64,000 nucleotides of DNA, from the NCBI RefSeq assembly GCF_023101205.1, contig NZ_CP078078.1, positions 124,001 to 188,000 of the forward strand, in the 5' to 3' direction. The DNA is from Microbacterium aurugineum (GTDB lineage Bacteria > Actinomycetota > Actinomycetes > Actinomycetales > Microbacteriaceae). Within the stretch, counting starts at the first letter, position 1. The number at the start of each line of letters is the position of its first letter. This document shows positions 8,068 through 17,575 of this stretch, piece after piece. Below the pieces are notes generated by a model. It had not been told where the DNA came from, searched no databases, and was given only the letters and a program-made list of their open reading frames with translations. The position numbers and the translations under genes are program-made.

Positions 8068-9072
8068 TCAGGCCGGTCGCGCGGTCGACTCGCGCACGAC
8101 GAGCTCCGGCTGGAACACCACGCGCTCGGGATCGGACTTGCCGCCTGCCTCGCGCAGCATCAGGTCGACGGCCGTGTAGCCGATCAGCTCGGCGGGCTGG
8201 CGGATCGACGAGAGCGGGACGACGGCCGCCGCGGCGAAGTCGATGTCGTCGTATCCGATGAGCGCGATCTCGTCGGGGACCCGGATGCTGCTCCGCATCA
8301 TGAGCGCCTGCAGCACGCCCATCGCGAGCAGGTCGTTCGCGGCGAAGACGGCATCGGGGCGGTCCTCCGGCGCGCGGGCGCTGAGGGCGTCGCCCGCGGC
8401 GCGACCGGCGAGCACGCTGAGGGAATCGGTCAGGATGACTTCGAGCGAGACTCCGGCCTCGTTGGCCGCTCGGCTGGCTCCCTCGAGACGGTCGACCACC
8501 TGGCGGATGCCCATCGGCCCGCCCACGAAGGCGATGCGTCGTCGCCCCTGGGCCGCGAGGTGCTGCACGGCGAGGTAGCCGCCGCCGACATCGTCGACGG
8601 AGACCGACGAGAAGCTCTCGTCGGCGACTTCGCGGTCGACGAGCACCACGGTCGTGCCTCGGTCACGCAGGCGGCGCAGACGCGGGAGGTCGTCGGCGAG
8701 GGGGGAGATGAGGAGACCGGCGATGCGCTGCTCCTCGAACAGGTCGATATAGGCACGCTCGCGCTCCGCCTTCTCATCGCTGTTGCCGAGCATGACCGTC
8801 ATCCTGGCCTCGGCCGCGCGTTCCTCCGCGCCCCGGGCGATGTCGGTGAAGAAGGGGTTGCGCACATCGAGCACGACGAGGCCGATCGAGCGGCTGTGGC
8901 CTGCTCTGAGCTGCCGGGCCGCATCGTTGCGCACGAAGCCGAGTTTCTCGATGGCGGCCGTGACGCGTTCCACCGTGGCGGGGGAGACCTTGTCCGGATG
9001 GTTCAGCACATTCGAGACGGTCCCGACGGAGACGGATGCGGCGAGAGCGACATCTCGAACACTGACGACCAC
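8068..9072 (-). CDS. LacI-family regulator, probable repressor of the rhamnose operon
   Basis: A 334-residue regulator. The N-terminal LacI helix-turn-helix reads VSVRDVALAASVSVGTVSNVLNH, followed by the hinge and a periplasmic-binding-protein-like effector domain (IGLVVLDVRNPFFTDIARG). The GTG at 9072 is chosen because GGAAGGAAGAC stands just before it. The frame is open to 9129 but the extra residues are not family-like. It is divergent from the L-rhamnose transport and catabolic operon, so it most likely responds to L-rhamnose or an intermediate. Confidence 0.9.
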   Translation of the reverse strand: MVVSVRDVALAASVSVGTVSNVLNHPDKVSPATVERVTAAIEKLGFVRNDAARQLRAGHSRSIGLVVLDVRNPFFTDIARGAEERAAEARMTVMLGNSDEKAERERAYIDLFEEQRIAGLLISPLADDLPRLRRLRDRGTTVVLVDREVADESFSSVSVDDVGGGYLAVQHLAAQGRRRIAFVGGPMGIRQVVDRLEGASRAANEAGVSLEVILTDSLSVLAGRAAGDALSARAPEDRPDAVFAANDLLAMGVLQALMMRSSIRVPDEIALIGYDDIDFAAAAVVPLSSIRQPAELIGYTAVDLMLREAGGKSDPERVVFQPELVVRESTARPA

Positions 9073-9232
9073 GGCGTCTTCCTTCCCGCGGGACCGCGAA
9101 ACCTGTCCCTGAAACGTACCATCGACCATCCCATGACTTGACAGCAGGTCACCGAGGGTCGTAACTTACAGATGCGCCATCCTTTAAAACGATTCAATCC
9201 GCAGGGATGATCCTGCAGTTTAGGTCCGATCA
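9073..9232. promoter_or_regulatory. divergent control region of the rhamnose locus with LacI-type operators
   Basis: The 160-bp gap between the LacI gene and the importer ATPase holds TTTAAAACG/CGATTCAAT at 9183-9198. This is centred on CG like LacI-family operators (TTGAAWCGWTTCAA), with one perfect half. A weaker half, TGAAACG, lies at 9110-9116 close to the regulator gene. A small inverted repeat GCAGG..CCTGC sits near 9201-9216. For the operon, TTAGGT (9220-9225) ends 7 nt before the ATG and may be the -10 of a leaderless mRNA. Confidence 0.6.
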
Positions 9233-10759
9233 ATGACGATTCCCTCTGGGGCTCCCGGCTCTCCGCCGGCGCTCGAACTCCGCGACATCCGAAAGTCCTT
9301 CGGTGCGGTGGTCGCTCTCCGTTCTGGGACTCTCTCCGTCGCCGGCGGATCCATCCACGCGTTGGTCGGCGAGAACGGTGCGGGCAAGTCGACCCTCGTG
9401 AAGATCGTCGCAGGGCTTTACCAGCGCGACGGCGGGATCTTCCGTTTCCATGGCGAAGACGTGGACTTCACGTCGACCGCGCAGTCCAAGAGCGCGGGCG
9501 TCGCCGTGATCTACCAGGAGCCGACGCTCTTCCCCGACCTGTCCGTCACCGAGAACATCTTCATGGGTCGTCAGCCCACGGGGCGCTTCGGGCGCATCGA
9601 CCGCAGGGCCATGCGGCACGAGGTCGAGCGCCTCTTCACTCGACTCGGCGTGACGATCGATCCCGATCGTCCGGCAGAAGGTCTGTCGATCGCCGACCAG
9701 CAGGTCATCGAGATCGCCAAGGCCGTCTCCCTCGACGCGAGTCTGCTCGTCATGGATGAGCCCACGGCCGCGCTGTCCGGTGTCGAGGTCGAGCGCCTCT
9801 TCACGATCGCGCGCAGTCTTCGCGACGAGGGCCGCGCGCTCATCTTCATCTCGCACCGCTTCGACGAGGTGTTCGCGCTCTGCGACACCGTCACGGTCAT
9901 GCGCGACGGTGCCTACATCGCCACCAGCGCGATCGCCGACACCTCGGTCGAGGAGATCGTGCACCAGATGGTCGGCCGCGAGGTGACCGAGTTGTTTCCC
10001 AAGCAGGAGACCACCGTCGGCGCTCCGCTGCTCGAGGTCGAGAACCTCACCAGCCCCGGTGTCTTCCACGACATCTCCTTCACCGTGCGCGCAGGGGAGA
10101 TCGTGGGCCTGGCCGGTCTGGTCGGCGCGGGGCGCAGCGAGGTGGCTCGTGCCGTCTTCGGGGTCGATCCCTACCGCGAGGGCGCCGTCACGATGCAGGG
10201 CGTGCCCATCCCGCGTGGTCGTCCCACCGACGCCATGCGCGCCGGCCTCGCGCTCGTGCCGGAAGACCGCCGCAAGCAAGGTCTCGTGATCGAATCGGGC
10301 GTCGGCGGCAACATCACCCTCTCGATCCGCCGCCAGCTCGCGAAGCTGGGGTTCCTCACCACCGGAATGGAGAACCGTGCCGCCCGGGAGTGGGCGACCA
10401 GGCTCGAGGTCAAGGCGCACGCCCTCGACACCGTCGCCGCCACACTCTCCGGCGGCAATCAGCAGAAGGTCGTCCTCGCGAAGTGGCTCGCCACGCAGCC
10501 GAAGGTCCTCATCATCGACGAACCCACCCGTGGGATCGACGTCGGCACCAAATCCGAGGTGCACCGGCTGCTCTCCGAGCTCGCAGGGCAGGGCATGGGA
10601 ATCCTCATGATCTCGTCCGAGCTTCCGGAGGTACTGGGAATGGCCGACCGCGTCCTCGTCATGCGCGAGGGGCGGATCACCGCAGAGATCGCCCGCTCGG
10701 AGGCCACTTCCGAGAACGTCATGTACGCCGCGACGCACGCATCGGAGCTCTCCTCGTGA
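9233..10759 (+). CDS. rhaT: rhamnose ABC importer, dual ATP-binding protein
   Basis: A 508-residue CUT2-type ATPase with two fused nucleotide-binding domains. The first has Walker [10 protein letters not shown] (about residues 48-56), Walker [13 protein letters not shown] and an altered signature (EGLSIADQQ). The second has the degenerate Walker [10 protein letters not shown] and a normal TLSGGNQQK signature. This asymmetry is usual for RbsA-like proteins. It powers the two permeases that follow. Assignment to rhamnose rests on the downstream catabolic genes. The symbol follows the Rhizobium rhaSTPQ naming. Confidence 0.9.
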   Translation: MTIPSGAPGSPPALELRDIRKSFGAVVALRSGTLSVAGGSIHALVGENGAGKSTLVKIVAGLYQRDGGIFRFHGEDVDFTSTAQSKSAGVAVIYQEPTLFPDLSVTENIFMGRQPTGRFGRIDRRAMRHEVERLFTRLGVTIDPDRPAEGLSIADQQVIEIAKAVSLDASLLVMDEPTAALSGVEVERLFTIARSLRDEGRALIFISHRFDEVFALCDTVTVMRDGAYIATSAIADTSVEEIVHQMVGREVTELFPKQETTVGAPLLEVENLTSPGVFHDISFTVRAGEIVGLAGLVGAGRSEVARAVFGVDPYREGAVTMQGVPIPRGRPTDAMRAGLALVPEDRRKQGLVIESGVGGNITLSIRRQLAKLGFLTTGMENRAAREWATRLEVKAHALDTVAATLSGGNQQKVVLAKWLATQPKVLIIDEPTRGIDVGTKSEVHRLLSELAGQGMGILMISSELPEVLGMADRVLVMREGRITAEIARSEATSENVMYAATHASELSS

Positions 10760-11775
10760 CCACCGCAATCCCCGTCTCCTCGATGACGAAGAGGCTCTCC
10801 GCGCTCGGCCGGGCGCGGGAGTTCGGAATCCTCCTCGCCCTGGCGCTCGTGATCGTGGCCGCCACGACGAACAACTCGAACTTCCTGTTCAGCCCTGACG
10901 GGTGGCGCGACCTGCTGCTCACGCCGTCGATCCTTGTGCTCGTCGCGGTCGGGCAGGCGATCGTCCTCATCACGCGCAACGTCGACCTCTCGGTCGGCTC
11001 GGTCATGGGACTCACCGCCTACCTCACCGGTCGCCTGTTCATCGACGTCCCCGGCATTCCGATCGTGATCGTCGTGGTGGCCGCGGTCGTGTTCGGCGCC
11101 CTCCTCGGACTCATCAACGGCGCGCTGGTCGCCTTCGCCAAGGTGCCGGCGATGGTGATCACCCTCGGTACGCTCTACGCCTACCGCGGCATCAACGTGC
11201 TGTGGACCGGAAGTGACCGGGTGAACGCCTCGGACATGCCGAAGGACTTCTTGGCGCTCGGCACGGGGCAGCTCGTCGGCATCCCGATCCTCACGATCGT
11301 GGCCCTCATCGTCCTGGCCGCGGCCGCCTGGTACATGAAGAACACACGCGGTGGCCGCGAGTACTACGCGATCGGCTCGGATCCGGCAGCAGCGGAGTTG
11401 TACGGCCTCCGCGTCACGCGCCGCGTGCTGACCGCCTTCGTCGTGTCCGGTGCTCTCGCGGGTCTCGCCGGAGTGTTCTACGCCGCCCGCTACGGCACCA
11501 TCAACTCGCAGGCCGGAGCCGGGTGGGAGCTCGATGCGGTCGGGGCGGCCGTGATCGGTGGCGTCGCGATCACGGGCGGCATCGGCTCGGTGTGGGGCGC
11601 GGCGATCGGTGCGGTGCTCCTGCTCACGATCAACCGGGCTCTTCCCATCCTCGGCATCCCCGACTTCTGGCAGCGCGCCGTCGTCGGCCTCCTGATCATC
11701 GGCGCGATCGTGCTCGACCGCGTCCTCGCCGTCCGGCAGAAACGACGGCTCATCGAAGCGAGGGACCAGTCATGA
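10756..11775 (+). CDS. rhaP: rhamnose ABC importer, first permease
   Basis: A 339-residue polytopic membrane protein of the ribose/rhamnose (CUT2) permease family. The block [15 protein letters not shown] is the conserved cytoplasmic-loop motif, and [19 protein letters not shown] is the C-terminal glycine-rich motif. The GTG at 10756 overlaps the ATPase stop as GTGA, so translation is coupled. It forms the channel with the next permease. The frame stays open far upstream inside the ATPase gene, but that extension is not real. Confidence 0.9.
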   Translation: MTTAIPVSSMTKRLSALGRAREFGILLALALVIVAATTNNSNFLFSPDGWRDLLLTPSILVLVAVGQAIVLITRNVDLSVGSVMGLTAYLTGRLFIDVPGIPIVIVVVAAVVFGALLGLINGALVAFAKVPAMVITLGTLYAYRGINVLWTGSDRVNASDMPKDFLALGTGQLVGIPILTIVALIVLAAAAWYMKNTRGGREYYAIGSDPAAAELYGLRVTRRVLTAFVVSGALAGLAGVFYAARYGTINSQAGAGWELDAVGAAVIGGVAITGGIGSVWGAAIGAVLLLTINRALPILGIPDFWQRAVVGLLIIGAIVLDRVLAVRQKRRLIEARDQS

Positions 11776-12827
11776 CCGCCGCGACCACGACGACCACGAC
11801 CACCCGGATCATCCGAGACTTCGACAAGCCGCTCTGGCGTCGTGTCCTCCTCACCAGGGAGATGGCGATCGTCGCCCTGCTCCTCTTCGTCGTCATCATC
11901 TCCGCGAGCACGGTCCGCGGCTTCGGTCAGCCGATCACGCTCACCTACCTGCTCCTCGACATCGCCCCGATCCTGTTGATCGCCCTGCCGATGACGCTCG
12001 TGATGATCACCGGCGAGATCGACCTGTCGGTGGGCAGCATGGTCGGCCTCTCCAGCGTCGTCACCGGCGCGTTGGTCCAGGGTGGGATCCCCTTCGAAGT
12101 CGCGGCCCTCGCTGCGCTGCTCGTGGGTCTGGTCGGCGGAGCCTTCAACGGGTTCCTCGTGACCGTGGTCGGGCTGCCGTCGCTCGCCGTCACGATCGGA
12201 ACGCTCGCTCTGTTCCGCGGCCTCGCGGTCGGCATCCTCGGCACGGCGGCAGTCACCGAGTTCCCGGAGTTCTGGACCGACCTCGCCAAGGCGAAGATCG
12301 CGGGCACGACGGTTCCGGTGGTCATGATCCCGTTCCTGATCCTGCTGGTGGCGTTCATCCTGTTGCTGCACTACACGCCTTTCGGACGTGGCGTGTACGC
12401 GATCGGCCTGGCGAAGGATGCCGCTCGATTCTCCGGCGTGCACGTGGAGCGGACGAAGTTCATCCTCTTCGCGCTCTCCGGACTGGTCGCCGCGTTCGCC
12501 GGGGTGTTCTACACGCTCCGCTACGGCAGCGCCCGCGGTGACAACGCCACCGGCCTGGAGCTGCAGGTGATCGCCGCGGTCGTCCTCGGCGGCGTGTCGG
12601 TGTTCGGCGGGCGGGGCAAGATCTACGGGGTCGTCGCCGCCGCGCTCCTCATCGGCTCGCTGGCCAGTGCGCTGCGTCTGATGAACGTGACCTCCGATGT
12701 GATCAACATCATCACCGGTGCCCTGCTGATCGTCTCGGTCGTGGCTGCGAGCTTCCTCGCCTGGCTGCAGAAGTCCCGGCGCAGACCAGGGCGTTCGACC
12801 ACCGGCGCCACCTCCACAGCTTCATGA
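11772..12827 (+). CDS. rhaQ: rhamnose ABC importer, second permease
   Basis: A 351-residue CUT2 permease paralogous to the preceding gene, with MITGEIDLSVGSMVGLSS and the matching end motif GGVSVFGGRGKIYGVV. It starts at ATG 11772, overlapping the previous stop as ATGA. The N-terminus holds a run of Thr residues (ATTTTTTT) before the first membrane helix. Two unequal permeases per importer is the normal arrangement for rhamnose systems of this kind. Confidence 0.9.
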   Translation: MTAATTTTTTTRIIRDFDKPLWRRVLLTREMAIVALLLFVVIISASTVRGFGQPITLTYLLLDIAPILLIALPMTLVMITGEIDLSVGSMVGLSSVVTGALVQGGIPFEVAALAALLVGLVGGAFNGFLVTVVGLPSLAVTIGTLALFRGLAVGILGTAAVTEFPEFWTDLAKAKIAGTTVPVVMIPFLILLVAFILLLHYTPFGRGVYAIGLAKDAARFSGVHVERTKFILFALSGLVAAFAGVFYTLRYGSARGDNATGLELQVIAAVVLGGVSVFGGRGKIYGVVAAALLIGSLASALRLMNVTSDVINIITGALLIVSVVAASFLAWLQKSRRRPGRSTTGATSTAS

Positions 12828-12870
12828 CGCCGACGCCGCACTCGCGGCACCTCACGAAAGGAACAGAACA

Positions 12871-13902
12871 ATGATGTTTGCACGCAAGCGTGTGACCGCG
12901 GTCGCCGCCCTCGCGGTGGCCGCAGCGGTCGCCCTCTCCGGATGCGCGAGCACCGGCGGTGACGACGGCGGCGACAGCGGCGGCGACGGCAACCTCGCCA
13001 TCACCTTCCTGCCCAAGAACCTCGGAAACCCCTACTTCGACACGTCGAGCAAGGGTGGCAAGGCGGCCGTCGAGGAGTTCGGCGGCACGTTCGCCGAGGT
13101 CGGACCGGCCGAGGCCACTCCCGACGCACAGGTCAGCTACATCAACACGGCCACCCAGCAGGGCGTCGGAGCGCTCGTCGTCTCGGCGAACGACCCGAAG
13201 GCGATCTGCGACGCGCTGAACGAGGCACGCGACGCCGGCGTGAAGGTCGTCACCTTCGACTCCGACACCAACCCGGAGTGCCGCGATGTCTTCATCAACC
13301 AGGCGGACTCCGAGGGCATCGCGAAGGTCCAGGTCGACCAGATCGCCGAGCAGATCGGCGGTGCCGGAGAGATCGCGATCCTCTCCGCCTCGGCGAACGC
13401 GACGAACCAGAACGCCTGGATCGACCTGATGGAGGACTACCTCGTCAGCGACTACCCGGACATCACCCTCGTCGAGACCGTCTATGGTGACGACGACGAC
13501 CAGACGTCGTTCGACAAGACCGCGGCGCTGCTGCAGACGCACCCCGATTTGAAGGGGATCATCTCGCCCACGACGGTCGGCATCGCCGCGGCGGCCCGCT
13601 ACCTGTCCACCTCGGACTACAAGGGCAAGGTCTCGCTGACCGGTCTCGGCACCCCGAACCAGATGCGCGAGTACGTCGAGGACGGCACTGTCACGTCGTT
13701 CGCGCTGTGGAACCCGGAAGACCTCGGCTATCTTGCGGCCTTCGCGGCCCAGGCGCTCATCGAGGGCGACATCACGGGTGAGAAGGGTGACACCTTCACC
13801 GCAGGCGACCTCGGCGAGTACACGGTCGGAGACGACGGCGTCGTGCTGCTCGGCGACCCGTTCGTGTTCGACGCCGACAACATCGGTGAGTTCGACTTCT
13901 GA
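12871..13902 (+). CDS. rhaS: rhamnose ABC importer, substrate-binding lipoprotein
   Basis: A 343-residue type I periplasmic-binding lipoprotein. The signal peptide ends in LSGC, followed by a Gly/Asp-rich linker and then FLPKNLGNPYFDTSSKGGK, the typical start of rhamnose/autoinducer-2-like binding domains. It delivers the sugar to the two permeases encoded upstream. A GAAAGGAACAG Shine-Dalgarno precedes ATG 12871, and a second ATG follows directly. A GC-rich hairpin lies just after its stop. Confidence 0.9.
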   Translation: MMFARKRVTAVAALAVAAAVALSGCASTGGDDGGDSGGDGNLAITFLPKNLGNPYFDTSSKGGKAAVEEFGGTFAEVGPAEATPDAQVSYINTATQQGVGALVVSANDPKAICDALNEARDAGVKVVTFDSDTNPECRDVFINQADSEGIAKVQVDQIAEQIGGAGEIAILSASANATNQNAWIDLMEDYLVSDYPDITLVETVYGDDDDQTSFDKTAALLQTHPDLKGIISPTTVGIAAAARYLSTSDYKGKVSLTGLGTPNQMREYVEDGTVTSFALWNPEDLGYLAAFAAQALIEGDITGEKGDTFTAGDLGEYTVGDDGVVLLGDPFVFDADNIGEFDF

Positions 13903-13914
13903 TGATCATCGAAT

Positions 13915-13941
13915 GCCCGGTCGGCAGGGTGTCGACCGGGC
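13915..13941 (+). terminator. GC-rich hairpin after the rhamnose binding-protein gene
   Basis: A perfect 9-bp stem GCCCGGTCG/CGACCGGGC with a 9-nt loop starts 12 nt after the rhaS stop. There is no T-run, so it is more likely an attenuator or mRNA-stabilising element than a full terminator, because rhaM follows closely. It would let transport genes be expressed above catabolic genes. Confidence 0.6.
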
Positions 13942-13959
13942 GTTCACAGAAAGGCAGGG

Positions 13960-14322
13960 ATGATGCGCGTGTGCGTGAAGCTCCAGGTGCGACCCGAGCT
14001 TCTGGAGGAGTATCGCGAGCGTCATGCGCCCGTGTGGCCGGAGATGCTCGCCGAGATCGCGGCGGCCGGACGCCGCAACTACTCGCTCTTCCTCGCGCCC
14101 GACGGTGAACTCATCGGGTACTACGAGACCGACGACGACGACGCGGCTCAGGCGTATCTCGCCGCGTCGCCCATCGCCGCCCGGTGGGAGGCCGAGATGG
14201 CCCGCTTCTTCGTCGGTCTCGACGGCAGGCCGGACCAGGCCGCTCCCACACTTCCCGAGGTGTTCCACCTCGAGGACCAGCTCCCCACCTCCGGTCTCCA
14301 GAACGAAAGCAGTGCATCGTGA
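13960..14322 (+). CDS. rhaM: L-rhamnose mutarotase
   Basis: A 120-residue protein of the RhaM/RhaU family. It has the N-terminal VKLQVRPELLEEYRERH and VWPEMLAEIAAAGRRNYS blocks that carry the catalytic His and conserved Tyr, and the usual length. It interconverts the alpha and beta anomers of L-rhamnose so that the isomerase receives its preferred form. The start (two ATGs at 13960 and 13963) follows AGAAAGGCAGGG. Its stop overlaps the GTG of the isomerase gene. Confidence 0.95.
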   Translation: MMRVCVKLQVRPELLEEYRERHAPVWPEMLAEIAAAGRRNYSLFLAPDGELIGYYETDDDDAAQAYLAASPIAARWEAEMARFFVGLDGRPDQAAPTLPEVFHLEDQLPTSGLQNESSAS

Positions 14323-15485
14323 GCATCCTCTCCCCTGAAAACCTCGCCGTCCTCGAGAAGCAGGGCATCGAGCTCCCCAGCTGGGCGTTCGGCAACTCCG
14401 GTACCCGGTTCAAGGTCTTCGGCACCCCCGGCACCCCGCGTGACCCCTGGGAGAAGATCGCCGATGCCGCGCAGGTCAACCAATACACGGCACTCGCCCC
14501 CGCCGTCGCGCTGCACATCCCGTGGGATGTGGTCGACTCGTACTCCGACCTGCGGACGTATGCCGAGGACCTGGGCGTGGCGCTCGGCACCGTCAACTCG
14601 AACACCTTCCAGGACGACGACTACAAGTTCGGTGCCCTCACGCACGAGGACGCCGCGATCCGTCGGAAGGCGATCGACCACCACCTGGCCTGCATCGACG
14701 TGATGGACGCGACCGGGAGCCGCGACCTCAAGATCTGGCTCGCCGAGGGGTCGAACTACCCCGGCCAGGCCGACCTGCGCGGGCGCCAGGACCGACTGCA
14801 GGATTCGCTGCAGAAGATCTACGACCGTCTCGGAGACGACCAGCGGCTCGTGCTGGAGTACAAGTTCTTCGAGCCCGCGTTCTACCACACCGATGTTCCG
14901 GACTGGGGCACGTCGTACGCCCAGGTGAGCGCCCTCGGCGACAAGGCGATGGTGTGCCTCGACACCGGGCATCACGCTCCCGGCACGAACATCGAGTTCA
15001 TCGTGATGCAGCTGCTGCGTCTCGGCAAGCTCGGGTCGTTCGACTTCAACTCGCGCTTCTACGCCGACGACGACCTGATCGTGGGCGCGGCCGACCCGTT
15101 CCAGCTCTTCCGCATCCTCTTCGAGGTCGTGCGCGGCGGCGGTCTGAACAACCCGGACGTGGCGTTCATGCTCGACCAGTGCCACAACGTCGAGGACAAG
15201 ATCCCCGGTCAGATCCGCTCGGTGCTCAATGTGCAGGAGATGACCGCACGCGCGCTGCTCGTCGACCGGGAGGCGTTGACCGCCGCGCAGAAGTCGGGCG
15301 ACGTGCTGGCCGCGAACGCCGTGTTCATGGATGCGTTCTACACCGACGTGCGCCCTGCCCTGGCCGAGTGGCGGGAGTCCCGCGGGCTCGCCGCCGACCC
15401 GATGGCCGCCTACCTCGCCTCGGGATACCCGCAGAAGATCGCGGCCGACCGTGTGGGCGGCGTCCAGGCGGGCTGGGGCGCCTGA
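14319..15485 (+). CDS. rhaI: L-rhamnose isomerase
   Basis: A 388-residue TIM-barrel isomerase of the Pseudomonas-type RhaI group (unlike the E. coli RhaA form). Metal and substrate residues are visible in LEYKFFEPAFYHTDVPDWG and CLDTGHHAPGTNIEFI, then GSFDFNSRFYADDD and MLDQCHNVEDKIPGQI. It converts L-rhamnose to L-rhamnulose. The GTG at 14319 overlaps the rhaM stop as GTGA. The frame is open upstream but the family N-terminus fits this start. Confidence 0.94.
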   Translation: MSILSPENLAVLEKQGIELPSWAFGNSGTRFKVFGTPGTPRDPWEKIADAAQVNQYTALAPAVALHIPWDVVDSYSDLRTYAEDLGVALGTVNSNTFQDDDYKFGALTHEDAAIRRKAIDHHLACIDVMDATGSRDLKIWLAEGSNYPGQADLRGRQDRLQDSLQKIYDRLGDDQRLVLEYKFFEPAFYHTDVPDWGTSYAQVSALGDKAMVCLDTGHHAPGTNIEFIVMQLLRLGKLGSFDFNSRFYADDDLIVGAADPFQLFRILFEVVRGGGLNNPDVAFMLDQCHNVEDKIPGQIRSVLNVQEMTARALLVDREALTAAQKSGDVLAANAVFMDAFYTDVRPALAEWRESRGLAADPMAAYLASGYPQKIAADRVGGVQAGWGA

Positions 15486-15538
15486 GCTCCGGCCTTCGAC
15501 CCTTCGATCTTCGACCCTTCTCCCAAGGAACGACTCAC

Positions 15539-17575
15539 ATGACGAATCCGACCGCCTCCGACCTCCTCGCGCGGAGCAACCGCCTCGGCGCCGATCCGAA
15601 GAACACGAACTATGCCGGCGGCAATACGTCCGCGAAGGGCAACGGGATCGATCCCGTGACCGGGCAGCCCATCGAACTGCTGTGGGTGAAGGGCTCGGGC
15701 GGTGACCTGGGCACGCTCACCGAGAACGGCCTCGCGGTGCTGCGCCTGGACCGGATGCGTGCGCTCGTCGGCGTGTACCCGGGCATCGAGCGTGAAGACG
15801 AGATGGTGGCCGCATTCGACTACTGCCTGCACGGCAAGGGCGGAGCTGCGCCCTCGATCGACACCGCCATGCACGGCCTCGTCGACGCCGCGCACGTGGA
15901 CCATCTGCACCCCGACTCCGGCATCGCGATCGCGACGGCGGCGGACGGCGAAGCGCTGACCCGGACGATCTTCGGGGAGAAGGTCGTCTGGGTGCCCTGG
16001 CGTCGCCCCGGCTTCCAGCTCGGCCTCGACATCGCCGAGATCAAGGCGGCGAACCCGCAGGCGATCGGATGCATCCTCGGCGGGCACGGCATCACGGCCT
16101 GGGGCGACACCTCCGACGAGGCCGAGGCGAACTCGCTGTGGATCATCGACACCGCCGCCTCGTACATCGCGGAGAACGGCGAGGCCGATCCGTTCGGCGG
16201 TGTCCGCTCCGGTTTCGAGCCTCTGCCCGAGGGAGAGCGTCGTGAACGCGCCGCCGCGCTCGCTGGGACGATCCGTGGGATCGCCTCGACGGACCGTCCG
16301 ATGGTGGGCCACTTCACCGATGCCCCGGAGGTGCTCGAGTTCCTCGCCTCCGAGAAGGCGCCGTCCCTCGCCGCGCTGGGCACGAGCTGCCCCGATCACT
16401 TCCTGCGCACCAAGGTCAAGCCGCTCCTCCTCGACCTGCCGATCACGGCGTCCGTCGAGGAGCAGATCGCCCGTCTGCACGAGCTTCACGCGGAGTACCG
16501 CGCCGACTACCAGGCGTATTACGACGCGCACGCGACGGCGGATTCTCCGGCGATCCGCGGTGCCGATCCGCTCATCGTGCTCGTCCCCGGTGTGGGCATG
16601 TTCTCGTACGGCGCGAACAAGCAGACCGCTCGTGTCGCCGGCGAGTTCTACGTGAACGCGATCAACGTGATGCGCGGTGCCGAGGCGCTGTCGACCTACT
16701 CTCCGATCTCGGATGCCGAGAAGTTCCGTATCGAGTACTGGGCGCTGGAAGAGGCCAAGCTGCAGCGGATGCCGAAGCCGAAGTCACATCAGGGCCGCAT
16801 CGCCTTCGTCACCGGCGCCGCCTCCGGGATCGGCAAGGCCATCGCCACCCGCCTCGCGGCTGAAGGTGCGTGTGTCGTCATCGCCGACCTCGACCTCGCC
16901 AAGGCCCAGGCCGCGGCGGCCGAGCTCGGGAGCACCGATGTCGCGATCGGTGTCGCCGCGAACGTCGCCGACGCCGACGCGATCCAGGCTGCGCTGACCG
17001 ATGCGGTGCTCGCGTTCGGCGGCGTCGACCTCATCGTCAACAACGCTGGACTGTCGCTCTCGAAACCTCTGCTGGAGACGACCGAGAAGGACTGGGATCT
17101 GCAGCACGATGTCATGGCGAAGGGGTCTTTCCTCGTGTCGAAGGCCGCCGCGCGCGTGCTCATCGATCAGAAGCTCGGTGGCGACATCGTCTACATCTCG
17201 TCGAAGAACTCGGTCTTCGCCGGCCCGAACAACATCGCCTACTCCGCCACGAAGGCCGACCAGGCCCATCAGGTCCGCCTGCTCGCGGTCGAGCTCGGCG
17301 AGTACGGGATCCGTGTGAACGGGATCAATCCCGACGGCGTCGTGCGTGGCTCGGGCATCTTCGCCTCCGGGTGGGGCGCGAATCGCGCCGCGACCTACGG
17401 CGTCGCCGAAGAGGACCTCGGGCAGTTCTACGCGAACCGCACGATCCTCAAGCGCGAGGTCGTCCCCGAGAACGTCGCGGACGCGGTCTACGTGCTCACC
17501 GGCCCGGAGCTCAGTCGCACCACGGGTCTGCACATCCCCGTCGACTCCGGCGTCGCCGCGGCGTTCCTGCGATGA
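15539..17575 (+). CDS. rhaEW: bifunctional rhamnulose-1-phosphate aldolase / short-chain (lactaldehyde) dehydrogenase
   Basis: A 678-residue fusion. The N-terminal class II aldolase half (about 1-415) has the zinc histidines in HVDHLHPDSG and GGHGITAWG. The C-terminal SDR half (about 420-678) has VTGAASGIGKAIA, NNAGLSLS and the YSATK catalytic pair. It cleaves L-rhamnulose-1-phosphate to dihydroxyacetone phosphate and L-lactaldehyde and then probably oxidises the lactaldehyde. The same fusion is known in Bacillus and other actinobacteria. A short AAGGAACGA Shine-Dalgarno precedes the ATG, and a CTTCGACCC direct repeat lies in the gap before it. Confidence 0.93.
   Translation: MTNPTASDLLARSNRLGADPKNTNYAGGNTSAKGNGIDPVTGQPIELLWVKGSGGDLGTLTENGLAVLRLDRMRALVGVYPGIEREDEMVAAFDYCLHGKGGAAPSIDTAMHGLVDAAHVDHLHPDSGIAIATAADGEALTRTIFGEKVVWVPWRRPGFQLGLDIAEIKAANPQAIGCILGGHGITAWGDTSDEAEANSLWIIDTAASYIAENGEADPFGGVRSGFEPLPEGERRERAAALAGTIRGIASTDRPMVGHFTDAPEVLEFLASEKAPSLAALGTSCPDHFLRTKVKPLLLDLPITASVEEQIARLHELHAEYRADYQAYYDAHATADSPAIRGADPLIVLVPGVGMFSYGANKQTARVAGEFYVNAINVMRGAEALSTYSPISDAEKFRIEYWALEEAKLQRMPKPKSHQGRIAFVTGAASGIGKAIATRLAAEGACVVIADLDLAKAQAAAAELGSTDVAIGVAANVADADAIQAALTDAVLAFGGVDLIVNNAGLSLSKPLLETTEKDWDLQHDVMAKGSFLVSKAAARVLIDQKLGGDIVYISSKNSVFAGPNNIAYSATKADQAHQVRLLAVELGEYGIRVNGINPDGVVRGSGIFASGWGANRAATYGVAEEDLGQFYANRTILKREVVPENVADAVYVLTGPELSRTTGLHIPVDSGVAAAFLR

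Noticed and set aside
9073..9232. Riboswitch before the rhamnose operon
   Set aside because: The likely transcript starts within a few bases of the ATG, leaving no room for an RNA aptamer.
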